A stretch of DNA of 64,000 bases from Candidatus Opimibacter skivensis (GTDB lineage Bacteria; Bacteroidota; Bacteroidia; Chitinophagales; Saprospiraceae): the NCBI GenBank assembly GCA_016721905.1, contig JADKHH010000003.1, forward strand, positions 372,001-436,000, read 5' to 3'. Position numbers and translations under genes: made by a program. Below the pieces are notes generated by a model. That model was not told the origin of the DNA, did no database searches, and saw only the letters and a program-made list of their open reading frames with translations. This document shows positions 51,481-59,261 of the stretch, piece after piece. Numbering within the stretch: position 1 is the stretch's first letter; every line of letters begins with the position of its first letter.

Positions 51481-51648
51481 TTTAATTTCGATTGGAATAT
51501 TAATTGCACAATGTGAGATATTCCATTGCGCAAACCGTTACAGAATTCCAGATTAGAGTTATAGAATTCTCACATCGTGGAATGCAGTGTAACGCTTCAC
51601 ATCGTGGAGTGTGAAGTGTTGAATATAGAACCTGGATTCAAGCCATCC

Positions 51649-53073
51649 TTAATCTGATTGTAATTCCCTCAGCCTGTTTTTGGCTTCTTCCCGGGCAGGA
51701 TTTATTTGCAGCGTTTTTTGGTAAAAAAGTATAGCTTCAGCCGTTCTATTCAGGGCTAAATAAATATTGGCCAGCGATAAAGCAACCAAATCCCTATCGG
51801 GAAATTCAATTGCATTGTTTTCTCCGATGATGCGGGCATCATCATACCTTTTTAAACTTAATAACTTTTCTCCGAGGTAATACATTTGAAGCCAATCTAC
51901 ATAATAGAGAGCTGTGTCCTTTTTCATGGTTTGGTATTCTTCAACTGCTTTTTCGGCACTGAAGTTGGCAATAATAGTTTCCATTTTCTTGTGGACAGGT
52001 TCTTTTAAGACTACAGGTTTGTGATAAAGTACTTTTAGAAGGCTTTTTACAATGCCAAAAAAGTCGGTTGGAGCACTGTTGCACAAAATGACGATCATAC
52101 TGTTCGTTTCAGGTAGCCGAATCATAAAGGAGATAAAACCTTCTGTTGACCCTAAATGATAATTGGCTTTGATGCTATCACTGTTTGTGTATTTAAAATT
52201 TTGATTGAACCATCCGTAGCCATACCTGGCTGGCCTCAAGCCGGGAATAAACATTGCCTCAGTTAGCTCTTTGCTCAATAGTTTGTTATTGGCCAAGGCC
52301 ATGTGAAATTCAAAAAGATCTTCCACTGTCGAGTATATGTCACCAGTGCCCATCGTATTAGATTGGTCCCTGAAATCGGCACTCACATAATCACCCAGGC
52401 CATAGTCGTAACCCGAAGCTCTTTTCGGAATAATTTGAGTATGTAGATAGGAACCCGAATTAGGCATATTGATTTTATCGAAAATCTCATCTTTCATGGC
52501 TTGTGCATACGATTTCCCGGTAACTTTTTCAATAATGTAACCTAATGTGTAGTACCCCCAGCTACTGTACATATACCTTGTACCCGGTTCAAATGCAAGT
52601 GCTGAATCTTGAAAGATTTCAAGGTATTCTTCTCTGGTAAAGCTTTGGCGACTGATCCTTGGGAAAAAGTCTCTGATGATATCGTAATTGGGAAGACCTG
52701 AAGTATGGTTAAGCAGTTGTTTGATGGTAACTTTTGAAGCAGGTTTGTCTTTAAATTGCGGTACATAGTATGCTAATGAACTGTCTAAATTTATAAGATT
52801 CTTTTCCGTCAGTATTAATATCAATGTTGCTGTTATTGGTTTTGAAATGGAGCCAATCATGAATTTTGTATCCGTCGAATTGGGTATATCCCATTCTCTG
52901 TTGGCAAGTCCAAAAGCTTCTTTATAGACAACCGTTCCATGGTCAGCTACCAGGACGGCACCATCAAACATATTGTAATGGTGGAACGTATGCATCACCG
53001 CTGATAACTGCTCTGTCGTACTTTGGCCAACTCCCGAAAGTCCAATCAGCAGACAGTATATTGATAGTTGCAT
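51649..53073 (-). CDS. Exported class-C-like serine hydrolase with C-terminal TPRs
   Basis: The start at MQLSIYCLLIGLSGVGQS gives a signal peptide. The beta-lactamase-family domain (about residues 15-330) has S-x-x-K in MIGSISKPITATLIL, Y-x-x in RYMYSSWGYYTLGYIIEKVTGK and a late YHLGSTEGFISFM region with an H-x-G. Family signatures TIKQLLNHTSGLPNY and DIYSTVEDLFEF are clear. The last 140 residues form two or three TPR-like pairs (ALSLANIYLALNRTAEAILFYQKTLQINPAREEAK). Hydrolase-TPR fusions are common in Bacteroidota; substrates are unknown. Confidence 0.88.
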   Translation of the reverse strand: MQLSIYCLLIGLSGVGQSTTEQLSAVMHTFHHYNMFDGAVLVADHGTVVYKEAFGLANREWDIPNSTDTKFMIGSISKPITATLILILTEKNLINLDSSLAYYVPQFKDKPASKVTIKQLLNHTSGLPNYDIIRDFFPRISRQSFTREEYLEIFQDSALAFEPGTRYMYSSWGYYTLGYIIEKVTGKSYAQAMKDEIFDKINMPNSGSYLHTQIIPKRASGYDYGLGDYVSADFRDQSNTMGTGDIYSTVEDLFEFHMALANNKLLSKELTEAMFIPGLRPARYGYGWFNQNFKYTNSDSIKANYHLGSTEGFISFMIRLPETNSMIVILCNSAPTDFFGIVKSLLKVLYHKPVVLKEPVHKKMETIIANFSAEKAVEEYQTMKKDTALYYVDWLQMYYLGEKLLSLKRYDDARIIGENNAIEFPDRDLVALSLANIYLALNRTAEAILFYQKTLQINPAREEAKNRLRELQSD

Positions 53074-53206
53074 TCTCTTAAAAACATAATCGTTGTTTAC
53101 GGCGGTGGCTTGAAAATATATTGTGAAACGTCTGTTCATGCGGATAGATTATTTTACCTGTTTTACGAAGCGAAAGGCTCAGCCAGACCTGAATCGTCAG
53201 TTTGGT

Positions 53207-53722
53207 CTAAGGTTTCTTTATTTCCCATCGCCAAATTAACCCGTCTTCCGGGTCTTCAATTTCAGAGACTTTATTAAAGCTCAATTTTCTTAGAATATTA
53301 GTTGAAGCGTTTTCCATGGGCAGTGTATGCGCAACAACTATTTTTATGTGCTCATCCTTGAACGCATGGGCCAGGAGTCCCTTGGCTATTTCTGTCCCAT
53401 ACCCTTTCTGCCGATACTCCGGGCAAACTTCATATCCTATTTCCACCATGCCATCCAGACTGGGTTTGCCTTTGTAGCCACAACTCCCAATTAATTTTTG
53501 GTCAACAGTATGTATTGGAAAGTATGTCCACCAGCCATTTTCATTTTCGCTTTGTGTGAGTATTTTCAAGGTGTACGCTAAAGGTGCTACACCAAATTCT
53601 GTCCAATCTGAGCAGACAGCATATCCCAATGCTTTTGACAAAAAATCGTTTCCCTGTATGGCACTTGTCAACAGATTTTTAGTGCCTGGTATAAGGATTA
53701 AATTTTCAGTTTCTATGCGCAT
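53207..53722 (-). CDS. GNAT-family (RimJ/RimL-like) N-acetyltransferase
   Basis: MRIETENLILIPGT is the typical opening of RimJ/RimL-type acetyltransferases. The acetyl-CoA-binding segment is seen as VEIGYEVCPEYRQKGYGTEIAKGLLAHAF (R-x-x-G-x-G/A analogue QKGYGTE), followed by VVAHTLPMENASTNILRKLSFNKVSE, where the Asn-x-x-S aligns with the family's N-x-x-S. The acceptor cannot be predicted: ribosomal proteins, antibiotics or amino acids are all used by members. It is cytosolic, 171 residues, complete, and lies downstream of a TonB-C-type lipoprotein gene on the same strand. Confidence 0.88.
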   Translation of the reverse strand: MRIETENLILIPGTKNLLTSAIQGNDFLSKALGYAVCSDWTEFGVAPLAYTLKILTQSENENGWWTYFPIHTVDQKLIGSCGYKGKPSLDGMVEIGYEVCPEYRQKGYGTEIAKGLLAHAFKDEHIKIVVAHTLPMENASTNILRKLSFNKVSEIEDPEDGLIWRWEIKKP

Positions 53723-53737
53723 GAATTTTCATTTTCG

Positions 53738-53929
53738 TTATTGAAGGTAGAATCCAAAAGGATAGTCCATCTTGTATTTTACAAAAGAGGAATTCCATTT
53801 AAGCTGAGCATAACCGTTTTGGGTAGCTTCGAGAAATGCATTTTTAACGACTTCATCACATTCACTGGTCAGGCTTTTTTTAACATTCACTTCCTTAACA
53901 AATCCAAACTCATCAATTAGTATTTCCAA
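53738..53929 (-). CDS. TonB C-terminal-like domain, second half of a frameshifted lipoprotein
   Basis: MEILIDEFGFVKEVNVKKSLTSECDEVVKNAFLEATQNGYAQLKWNSS is the TonB_C / energy-transducer pattern (V-x-x-x-G-x-V, helix, W). The frame is open upstream of the Met as GIAGFVVLEILIDEFG, which continues directly from the lipoprotein at 53944-54222 once one G is restored near 53949. The combined protein, with LFKYPPSAREKGIAGFVV, is a typical Bacteroidota TonB-C lipoprotein. These are not classical TonBs because no membrane energiser helix is present. Confidence 0.75.
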   Translation of the reverse strand: MEILIDEFGFVKEVNVKKSLTSECDEVVKNAFLEATQNGYAQLKWNSSFVKYKMDYPFGFYLQ

Positions 53930-53943
53930 AACGACAAAGCCTG

Positions 53944-54222
53944 CTATTCCTTTTCACGGGCAGAAGGTGGATATTTAAATAAGCTGTGCAAGCTTGTTCG
54001 GAATTCTTCTTTGCCCTGAACTGGAACTGGTTCTTCCACCGGAATTATTTTTTCAAAAACACCATCCGCACTATCATCTACATAGTATGTTGTCTCAGGA
54101 GGTTTCCCCATTTCCGTCTTTTGATGGCTGGTAGTAGTAGTCGCAGTTGTATTTTGAATGCATCCAACTAAAGGAAGTAACATGAAAAGAAATAAAATAC
54201 TGCTTTCAAATGTAATTCTCAT
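53944..54222 (-). CDS. TonB-C lipoprotein, N-terminal half (frameshifted)
   Basis: A lipoprotein signal (about residues 8-21, FLFMLLPLVGCIQ, Cys21) precedes a low-complexity Thr-rich linker and the motif SLHSLFKYPPSAREKE. KYP-x-x-AxExG-x-x-G is the standard start of a TonB C-terminal domain. The stop arises because a G is missing in AAGGAATAG; AAGGGAATAG would read EKGIAGFVVLEI and run into 53738-53929. The whole protein is thus about 155 residues. The same class of single-G loss breaks three other genes in this window. Confidence 0.75.
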   Translation of the reverse strand: MRITFESSILFLFMLLPLVGCIQNTTATTTTSHQKTEMGKPPETTYYVDDSADGVFEKIIPVEEPVPVQGKEEFRTSLHSLFKYPPSAREKE

Positions 54223-54479
54223 CGATATTCTGTTTTATAGCCTGTACTTGGTTTTACCTTCAAGTTGGCACATGAAATATAAAGCAATTATACCCAATCT
54301 AAGTGGAGTGCTGCTCATCTGCCTTCCTGTCTGCTGGCAGCAATCCCAACCATGTGTTGAATAGAACTGATTCAAAATCAAACCAGTTTCGTAACACACG
54401 ACTTTTATCAGTGTTGCACTGCACTGGCTTTTATATGAAAAGTCATTATTTTACATGAACCATAAGACATACTGAGCCC

Positions 54480-55142
54480 ATGAGAAAATTCTATTTATCT
54501 GTCCTATTGTGCTTTTCGTTGATCGGCTCACTCGTGCGCGCGCAAACGCCCATGGCTGAGGAGTATGCCTGGTATTTTCCGGCACCTGACACCATAAAGA
54601 TGGCAGACGATCTGATCGTTATGCTTCAGGAGGAAGTTGACAAGATCCTTCAAGCAGGCCCGTTAGCCCCTATCCGACTGGCTTTTGGCGATCTGTATTG
54701 GGAAAACTATTTCCAATACCAGGAGCCGGGCCGCATCCTGACCACGCTGGCATGGGCCTGGCCTTATCTGACTCCAGATCAGCAGACATCAACCCTGGCG
54801 TATGTAGAGAATGAATTGAATACTCCCGGTCGTGCACCGTGGGCCACCAATTACACACTTCCCCGCGATCAGGGTGCACGCAGGGAATTGTATCCTTCGA
54901 CCCACCAGTATGGCGTGGAAAGTAATTTCGGAGACTACAGGCCCAGGCTCCACACGCTTTATGGCTTTTGGTTGTTCTGCTATCGGAGTGGACAGACTGC
55001 ATGGATGGAAACTTATTATGAAGAGCTGAAAGCCTTTTATCAAAGCCAATATCAAAGAGCAAAACTGTATGGCGATATGAATGGCCATCTCGCTATGGCC
55101 AGGATAGCTACCACCATGGTGATGATGAGCAGGTTGGTATAG
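54480..55142 (+). CDS. T9SS-exported helical protein, N-terminal part (frameshifted)
   Basis: The signal peptide MRKFYLSVLLCFSLIGSLVRAQ is followed by a helix-rich region with many Trp and Tyr (YAWYFPAP, LYWENYFQYQEPGRILTTLAWAWPYLTPDQQ, YGFWLFCYRSGQTAWMETYYEELKAFY). It recalls alpha/alpha-toroid glycosidases or lyases, but no catalytic motif can be assigned. The stop follows a frameshift: one extra G at 55118-55119 would read ARIATTMGDDEQVGIAMQRLQEEL and lead into 55145-55957. No family is confidently recognised. Confidence 0.75.
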   Translation: MRKFYLSVLLCFSLIGSLVRAQTPMAEEYAWYFPAPDTIKMADDLIVMLQEEVDKILQAGPLAPIRLAFGDLYWENYFQYQEPGRILTTLAWAWPYLTPDQQTSTLAYVENELNTPGRAPWATNYTLPRDQGARRELYPSTHQYGVESNFGDYRPRLHTLYGFWLFCYRSGQTAWMETYYEELKAFYQSQYQRAKLYGDMNGHLAMARIATTMVMMSRLV

Positions 55143-55144
55143 CG

Positions 55145-55957
55145 ATGCAACGCCTGCAAGAGGAGTTGGAAGATGGATTGCAATTAGAAAATAAGCATGC
55201 CTTTGCGCAAACAGGACTCGCTGGTTGGGACGCTCCGTACAACAGGTTGCCGGGCTCGGATATGTATGACTCGCGTAAAGATGGCCTGCTGTACCGGGGT
55301 TTTATTTTTCTCAACATGGGCCCTGAAGTGGCGAGGTATTTAAAAGATTTCTGCCTGGCGCAAGTAGATAGTATGCACCGGGAAGGCAAGCACATCCTGC
55401 CGATGTGGTGGTTGATGCAAGCGCCTTATTTTCCACGATGGACCGGTGATGAAAGTATAGGTGTGCCGACGGAAGCATTTGGGATGTACCATCCAGTGGA
55501 AACGTGGATTTTGGAAACTCCTGCGCAAGAGCTGCGTCGCTTCATGCGAAGTAGCCCTACAGGTATTGGTGATTGTTACTGGTTGGAAGCACTGGTGCAA
55601 ACGATTGAGGCTCATGCTGCCAGCACTAACCTGGTGGATGTCCGCGATACGGATTTTCCGCTTGTGGTAATCGATGCAGGTACAACTGGTGAAGAGCAGA
55701 TTGTCGAGCCGATGCCGACGTTTTCACTGACACCAAATCCAGCGAATGAAAATGTAGTGTTGCAAATAGTAGATTGGAATGACGCAGTACGATGGTCCGT
55801 GCGTAACATGGAAGGTGAATTGATGGCCAATGGAACTGCCGATGCACCAACCCAAATTTCAATCAGCCTTAGACGGTGGCCTGCAGGTAGCTATGTCTGT
55901 ATGATTGAATCCCTTGAAGGCAATCTGATAGCCAGTAAAATGCTCATAATCCAATGA
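55145..55957 (+). CDS. T9SS-exported helical protein, C-terminal part with sorting domain
   Basis: This continues the protein begun at 54480. Aromatic helices (NKHAFAQTGLAGWDAPYNRLPGSDMYDSRKDG, LPMWWLMQAPYFPRWTGDESIG, GMYHPVETWILETPAQELRR) are followed by a type A T9SS sorting domain (TFSLTPNPANENVVLQIVD ... WPAGSYVCMIESLEGNLIASKMLIIQ). The ATG at 55145 is only the first Met after the frame break. The complete protein would be about 490 residues. Its stop overlaps the start of the PQQ-like propeller gene (ATGA at 55954), so the two secreted proteins are translationally coupled. Confidence 0.8.
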   Translation: MQRLQEELEDGLQLENKHAFAQTGLAGWDAPYNRLPGSDMYDSRKDGLLYRGFIFLNMGPEVARYLKDFCLAQVDSMHREGKHILPMWWLMQAPYFPRWTGDESIGVPTEAFGMYHPVETWILETPAQELRRFMRSSPTGIGDCYWLEALVQTIEAHAASTNLVDVRDTDFPLVVIDAGTTGEEQIVEPMPTFSLTPNPANENVVLQIVDWNDAVRWSVRNMEGELMANGTADAPTQISISLRRWPAGSYVCMIESLEGNLIASKMLIIQ

Positions 55958-56922
55958 GAACATTAACACACCTTTTCGTTCTGCTAATATTTGCATCATC
56001 CATGATGGCTCAAACCACCGCAGAGTGGCCTCAATTGCTGCGCGATCCTGCGCGCACAGCACGAACGGAAGCTTCGATATCTCCGCCCTTTCGTGCAAAG
56101 TGGTTTTGGCTGGGGCCTGACCTGACTTTGCTTAACGAGGCTGCTAACGCTGCATGGACTGACGATCTCGAATCACGGGAGGGATATTCCTTTCCGGTTC
56201 CGGATACGTATCCGGTCACGCTCGCACGAGGCGTACAACCGGTCGTAAGCGGTGGACGTATGTTTGTCGGCACGATGCAGGGAACTGTCCATGGTATTGA
56301 TGTGGAGGATGGGCGTACGTTGTGGTCGTATGACATGGGTGATCCGGTGATTACTACAGCTTGCGCAGATACCGATCGTGTTTTGTTTGTCGATGTTTAT
56401 GGTGATGTGGTTGCCCTGCATGCAGAGAGCGGTGCAGTGGATTGGCAATTGACTGCTGACCGTAGTATCACAACGGCGCCACTGTTGACAGGTGGCCTGG
56501 TCTATCTGGCCAGTCATAGCGGCAGGGTATGCGTTGGATTGGCAGAGTGGGGCGGTGGTGTGGGAGCGCCTTTGCTTGCTCCGATTCAAGGACAGATGGC
56601 GGCTGCGCACCAGCGACTTTTCGTGCCGGCCGAAAACATGATTGTATATTCACTGGATCTTCAGAGTGGCGACCTTCTTGCACAAAAGCAAGTTGTTGGC
56701 CAGAGTTTCAGGCTAACACATCCGGTGGTCTTTGGTGATAAGCTATGGGTGACGACCTGTATGATTCCCAATGTAGGTTCAGAAGGAATCTTTGACGATG
56801 TACTTGATATGTCGGGGAGTCTGGAAGAAGAGGAGAAACTCACCAGGCAATTTCTGAGGGCGAAGGTGGCTTTGATGGAGCGTCATCTGACTGGCAGCAT
56901 TTGTTTGCACTGGATACGCTGA
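55954..56922 (+). CDS. PQQ-like propeller secreted protein, N-terminal part (frameshifted)
   Basis: A signal peptide (MRTLTHLFVLLIFASSMMAQ) precedes PQQ/BamB-like blades: PVVSGGRMFVGTMQGTVHGIDVEDGRTLWSYDMG, RVLFVDVYGDVVALHAESGAVDWQL, APLLTGGLVYLASHSGRVC, MIVYSLDLQSGDLL. The A-x-x-x-x-G-x-x-x-W pattern is clear in four blades. The reading breaks in LRAKVALMERH. One extra G in the GGG at 56858-56860 gives LRGEGGFDGASSDWQHLFALD and continues into 56901-57530. It starts 4 bases inside the end of the preceding T9SS gene. It is probably a secreted binding propeller. Confidence 0.8.
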   Translation: MRTLTHLFVLLIFASSMMAQTTAEWPQLLRDPARTARTEASISPPFRAKWFWLGPDLTLLNEAANAAWTDDLESREGYSFPVPDTYPVTLARGVQPVVSGGRMFVGTMQGTVHGIDVEDGRTLWSYDMGDPVITTACADTDRVLFVDVYGDVVALHAESGAVDWQLTADRSITTAPLLTGGLVYLASHSGRVCVGLAEWGGGVGAPLLAPIQGQMAAAHQRLFVPAENMIVYSLDLQSGDLLAQKQVVGQSFRLTHPVVFGDKLWVTTCMIPNVGSEGIFDDVLDMSGSLEEEEKLTRQFLRAKVALMERHLTGSICLHWIR

Positions 56923-57530
56923 CATTGGATACATCATTCCTTATTCCCAATGGCCCGATAGAAGGTGTCGGATTTCCACTGGCTGGCGTTGGTGTCACGC
57001 ACACCGATCAGGTGGTTACCTGGTTTCGCACACGTTACCCCACGCTAACGCATGACAATCCTGCTTTTGGTACAGACTGGCCCATTGACATTGCGGCCAT
57101 TGATCCGGAGACGGGCAATCGTGTGGTCATAGATAATGGGCAGTTTAGCAATATGTTTCCCGGTCCCGAGACGGACAATCTGTACATCTTCAGCACAGCG
57201 GGGGAATATCTGTGGTATCGGCAGCCATTCAGGGGTACACAGGTCATTCACCTTCCTACCAGTGCGCATACCTTGGTGATGTCGCGTGTGCGCCATGAGG
57301 ACGGAGGCAACTTCGATGCAGATGTGGCCTTGTATGATACAGGTGCACAGCTTCCTAAAAATGCACTGCGGCCTGTTGAAGGTAAAGGCTGTGTGGTGGT
57401 CATTGACGGCATGGCTCTTATCCCAGATGTAGGAGGAATACTTGCAGTGGAGAAAAAGTGCCCCCACACCAGATCAGTATTTAATCTGAACTATTTGCTT
57501 TATTTTGAGAAAGGCATAGAAAATAAGTAG
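56901..57530 (+). CDS. PQQ-like propeller secreted protein, C-terminal part (possibly truncated)
   Basis: This continues the propeller of 55954-56922 (FALDTLTLDTSFLIPNGPIEGVGFPLAG, IDIAAIDPETGNRVVIDNG, TDNLYIFSTAGEYLWYRQPF, ADVALYDTGAQ, GCVVVIDGMALIPDVGGILAVE). After ILAVEKK it ends in an unrelated tail (RSVFNLNYLLYFEKGIENK) with no T9SS signal and probably one blade missing. The tail runs into a stretch with nine consecutive G (57537-57545) and overlaps the convergent DUF1801 gene. The true 3' end may be lost to a rearrangement or an assembly join. Confidence 0.7.
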   Translation: MFALDTLTLDTSFLIPNGPIEGVGFPLAGVGVTHTDQVVTWFRTRYPTLTHDNPAFGTDWPIDIAAIDPETGNRVVIDNGQFSNMFPGPETDNLYIFSTAGEYLWYRQPFRGTQVIHLPTSAHTLVMSRVRHEDGGNFDADVALYDTGAQLPKNALRPVEGKGCVVVIDGMALIPDVGGILAVEKKCPHTRSVFNLNYLLYFEKGIENK

Positions 57531-58000
57531 TGGTTTGGGGGGGGGCCCGTTTTGGGAGATGGAGGGTTGTAGTATAGAGTGAAAAGCCTCAACCCATATT
57601 TTATAGCTTGTTCAAGTACATCCATGTTAATATCCTTCAGCGTTTTAAATTTAATACAATACCCTGTCACGCTTGCTTTACCTATTTTTTCTCCGTACGT
57701 TTTAGCCAGGTAGGTCTTATCGTTGATCCCCATGATATAGACGGAGATGCCGGTTGTGTTAGCACTGATACCAATTTGATAAAACTCCCGGGTGGTTCCA
57801 TCCGCATAGTTTATCGTGTATGATCCATACCCAATATTGGGGTTGGCAATAATTTTGCCTTCGCTGTTTTTGCCATCGGTAAACCATAATTTACATGCCG
57901 GTGACACCTGAAGGGCGAGTTGGTGTAAAGTTTCCATTTCACTACGCTTTGGTTCAGGTTGGCTGTTGATATACGCTTTGATTTGTTCTTGTACGTTCAT
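57500..58000 (-). CDS. DUF1801-like protein with a doubtful C-terminus
   Basis: Residues 1-140 match DUF1801: LHQLALQVSPACKLWFTDGKNSEGKIIANPNIGYGSYTINYADGTTREFYQIGISANTTGISVYIMG, KTYGEKIGKASVTGYCIKFKTLKDINMDVLEQAIKYGL. Such proteins are small cytosolic proteins related to YdeI and of unclear function. The last 28 residues (RLFTLYYNPPSPKTGPPPNHY...) are not family-like and come from the anomalous G9 junction, so the real stop was probably at or near residue 141. It is otherwise intact, 15-20 kDa, without export signals. Confidence 0.78.
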   Translation of the reverse strand: MNVQEQIKAYINSQPEPKRSEMETLHQLALQVSPACKLWFTDGKNSEGKIIANPNIGYGSYTINYADGTTREFYQIGISANTTGISVYIMGINDKTYLAKTYGEKIGKASVTGYCIKFKTLKDINMDVLEQAIKYGLRLFTLYYNPPSPKTGPPPNHYLFSMPFSK

Positions 58001-58036
58001 ATAAAATTATAGGTTGCTTCGTTGCTACAATGAACT

Positions 58037-58477
58037 CTATGTTATCGTTTCAGGAGTGCTGTTTCGTTCCGGCCATTTCCATGCATACCAAACAATCAAT
58101 AGGGTGATGCAACTTTCTACGATGGCCAGGAATACATAAAATGTCCACCAGGGCGCAATCGAAGTGATGGCGATCAAAAGCATGATAGCTGTGTAAATTG
58201 TTCCAAAGAGTATATTGAGCCATTTACTCAGCTGAGGCTTTAAGGCGAGTGACAAGAAAATCATTAAAGCTGGAATGGCCATGAGCATGGATGCCGCAAA
58301 CAGTTTTATCGGGCTATCAAGCATGGTTTCTCCACTTATAAATCCTGCAATGCAGGTAGGTACGTAAAGCGAAAAATAGTCTCCGTAAATGTAGCAAAAC
58401 ATCACCGCTGTCCATAATGCGGAAAGTTTAAACTTTACGTTTATTTTGAAGTCTTCTAAATGTTTTATGTTGTTCAT
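58037..58477 (-). CDS. Four-helix membrane protein (DUF6326-like)
   Basis: From MNNIKHLEDFKINVKFKLSALWTAVMFCYIYGDYFSLYVPTCIAGFISG the protein has four hydrophobic helices (about 15-35, 60-80, 88-108, 112-132), the pattern of DUF6326. The start codon overlaps the stop of the preceding gene as ATGA, proving tight coupling with the DUF4386 gene. Function unknown; these short membrane proteins are widespread in Bacteroidota and sometimes sit with stress or regulatory genes. The long upstream open frame is only the overlapping gene read in another frame. Confidence 0.82.
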   Translation of the reverse strand: MNNIKHLEDFKINVKFKLSALWTAVMFCYIYGDYFSLYVPTCIAGFISGETMLDSPIKLFAASMLMAIPALMIFLSLALKPQLSKWLNILFGTIYTAIMLLIAITSIAPWWTFYVFLAIVESCITLLIVWYAWKWPERNSTPETIT

Positions 58478-59166
58478 AATGTCTGTTTGTGCCTTACGCC
58501 TATAATCAAAAGCCATAGGCAAATTCCAATTTCACCTATGCTCGCAGGTAGCGAAATCATGCGGGATATGCCCAGGTCACCATAATTTGGAATGAGAAAG
58601 CCACCAATGAAATTGGTGAGATACCCAAAGCAACCTGCCATCAGGAAAATGCCTAATAGTTTAGGAAGGAAACCAGATTTGAAAACTAAATATCCAAAAG
58701 GTAATAACCACAGCCCCCAAAACAAAGATGCTATCTTCATTCCATTATTATAGAAGTCGAGATATAATAAAACCTGGGCTTGCAATTCGTCCGTCCCGAT
58801 GGCTTGAAGGTATTGAGCTTTACCGATCAGCGTCAGTACATTTACTTTGTTGAGTAGGTTAATAAGCGAGACAGGAACACTGATGACGGCCAGGATGACC
58901 ATTCCTACTGCGATGGTTTTATGAACCTGATGGAGCAGTTTATAAAGTACAAAAGGGAGAATTAAGAAAGCTGTGTAACAAACAATTCCGGCTACAATGC
59001 CTATTCGGAAAAGCGTTTCGGATTCCAAAATATTATTGAACGTCACAGAGGCACTATCCCATACGATAAGTCTGGAAGGAACGTACATCAGATGAAAGAT
59101 GCCTGTCAGCACAACGATCAGATATAACAAGCCGGCTATCCGTGCCGTTTTTTTGTTTGAATCCAT
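58474..59166 (-). CDS. DUF4386 membrane protein
   Basis: MDSNKKTARIAGLLYLIVVLTGIFHLMYVPSRLIV is the standard DUF4386 opening. The 230-residue protein has six helices (about 10-30, 50-75, 87-108, 143-165, 170-190, 200-225) and the conserved GLWLLPFGYLVFKSGFLPKLLGIFLMAGCFGYL segment. DUF4386 is a widespread integral membrane family without known function. Its ATGA overlap with the next gene makes a two-gene operon of membrane proteins, possibly partners. Confidence 0.88.
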   Translation of the reverse strand: MDSNKKTARIAGLLYLIVVLTGIFHLMYVPSRLIVWDSASVTFNNILESETLFRIGIVAGIVCYTAFLILPFVLYKLLHQVHKTIAVGMVILAVISVPVSLINLLNKVNVLTLIGKAQYLQAIGTDELQAQVLLYLDFYNNGMKIASLFWGLWLLPFGYLVFKSGFLPKLLGIFLMAGCFGYLTNFIGGFLIPNYGDLGISRMISLPASIGEIGICLWLLIIGVRHKQTL

Positions 59167-59261
59167 TTACTCGATCTATGGTGTCAAGACGAATATACCG
59201 AGGGATTGTTACAGATTTAGGACTAAACATAAACCCTATGGCCATTCTTTTTATGGACCAC

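Noticed and set aside
54158..54364. 68-codon plus-strand frame MHPTKGSNMKRNKIL...
   Set aside because: It overlaps the signal region of the opposite lipoprotein gene, has no recognisable domain, and lies in a 5' spacer. Support is too weak.
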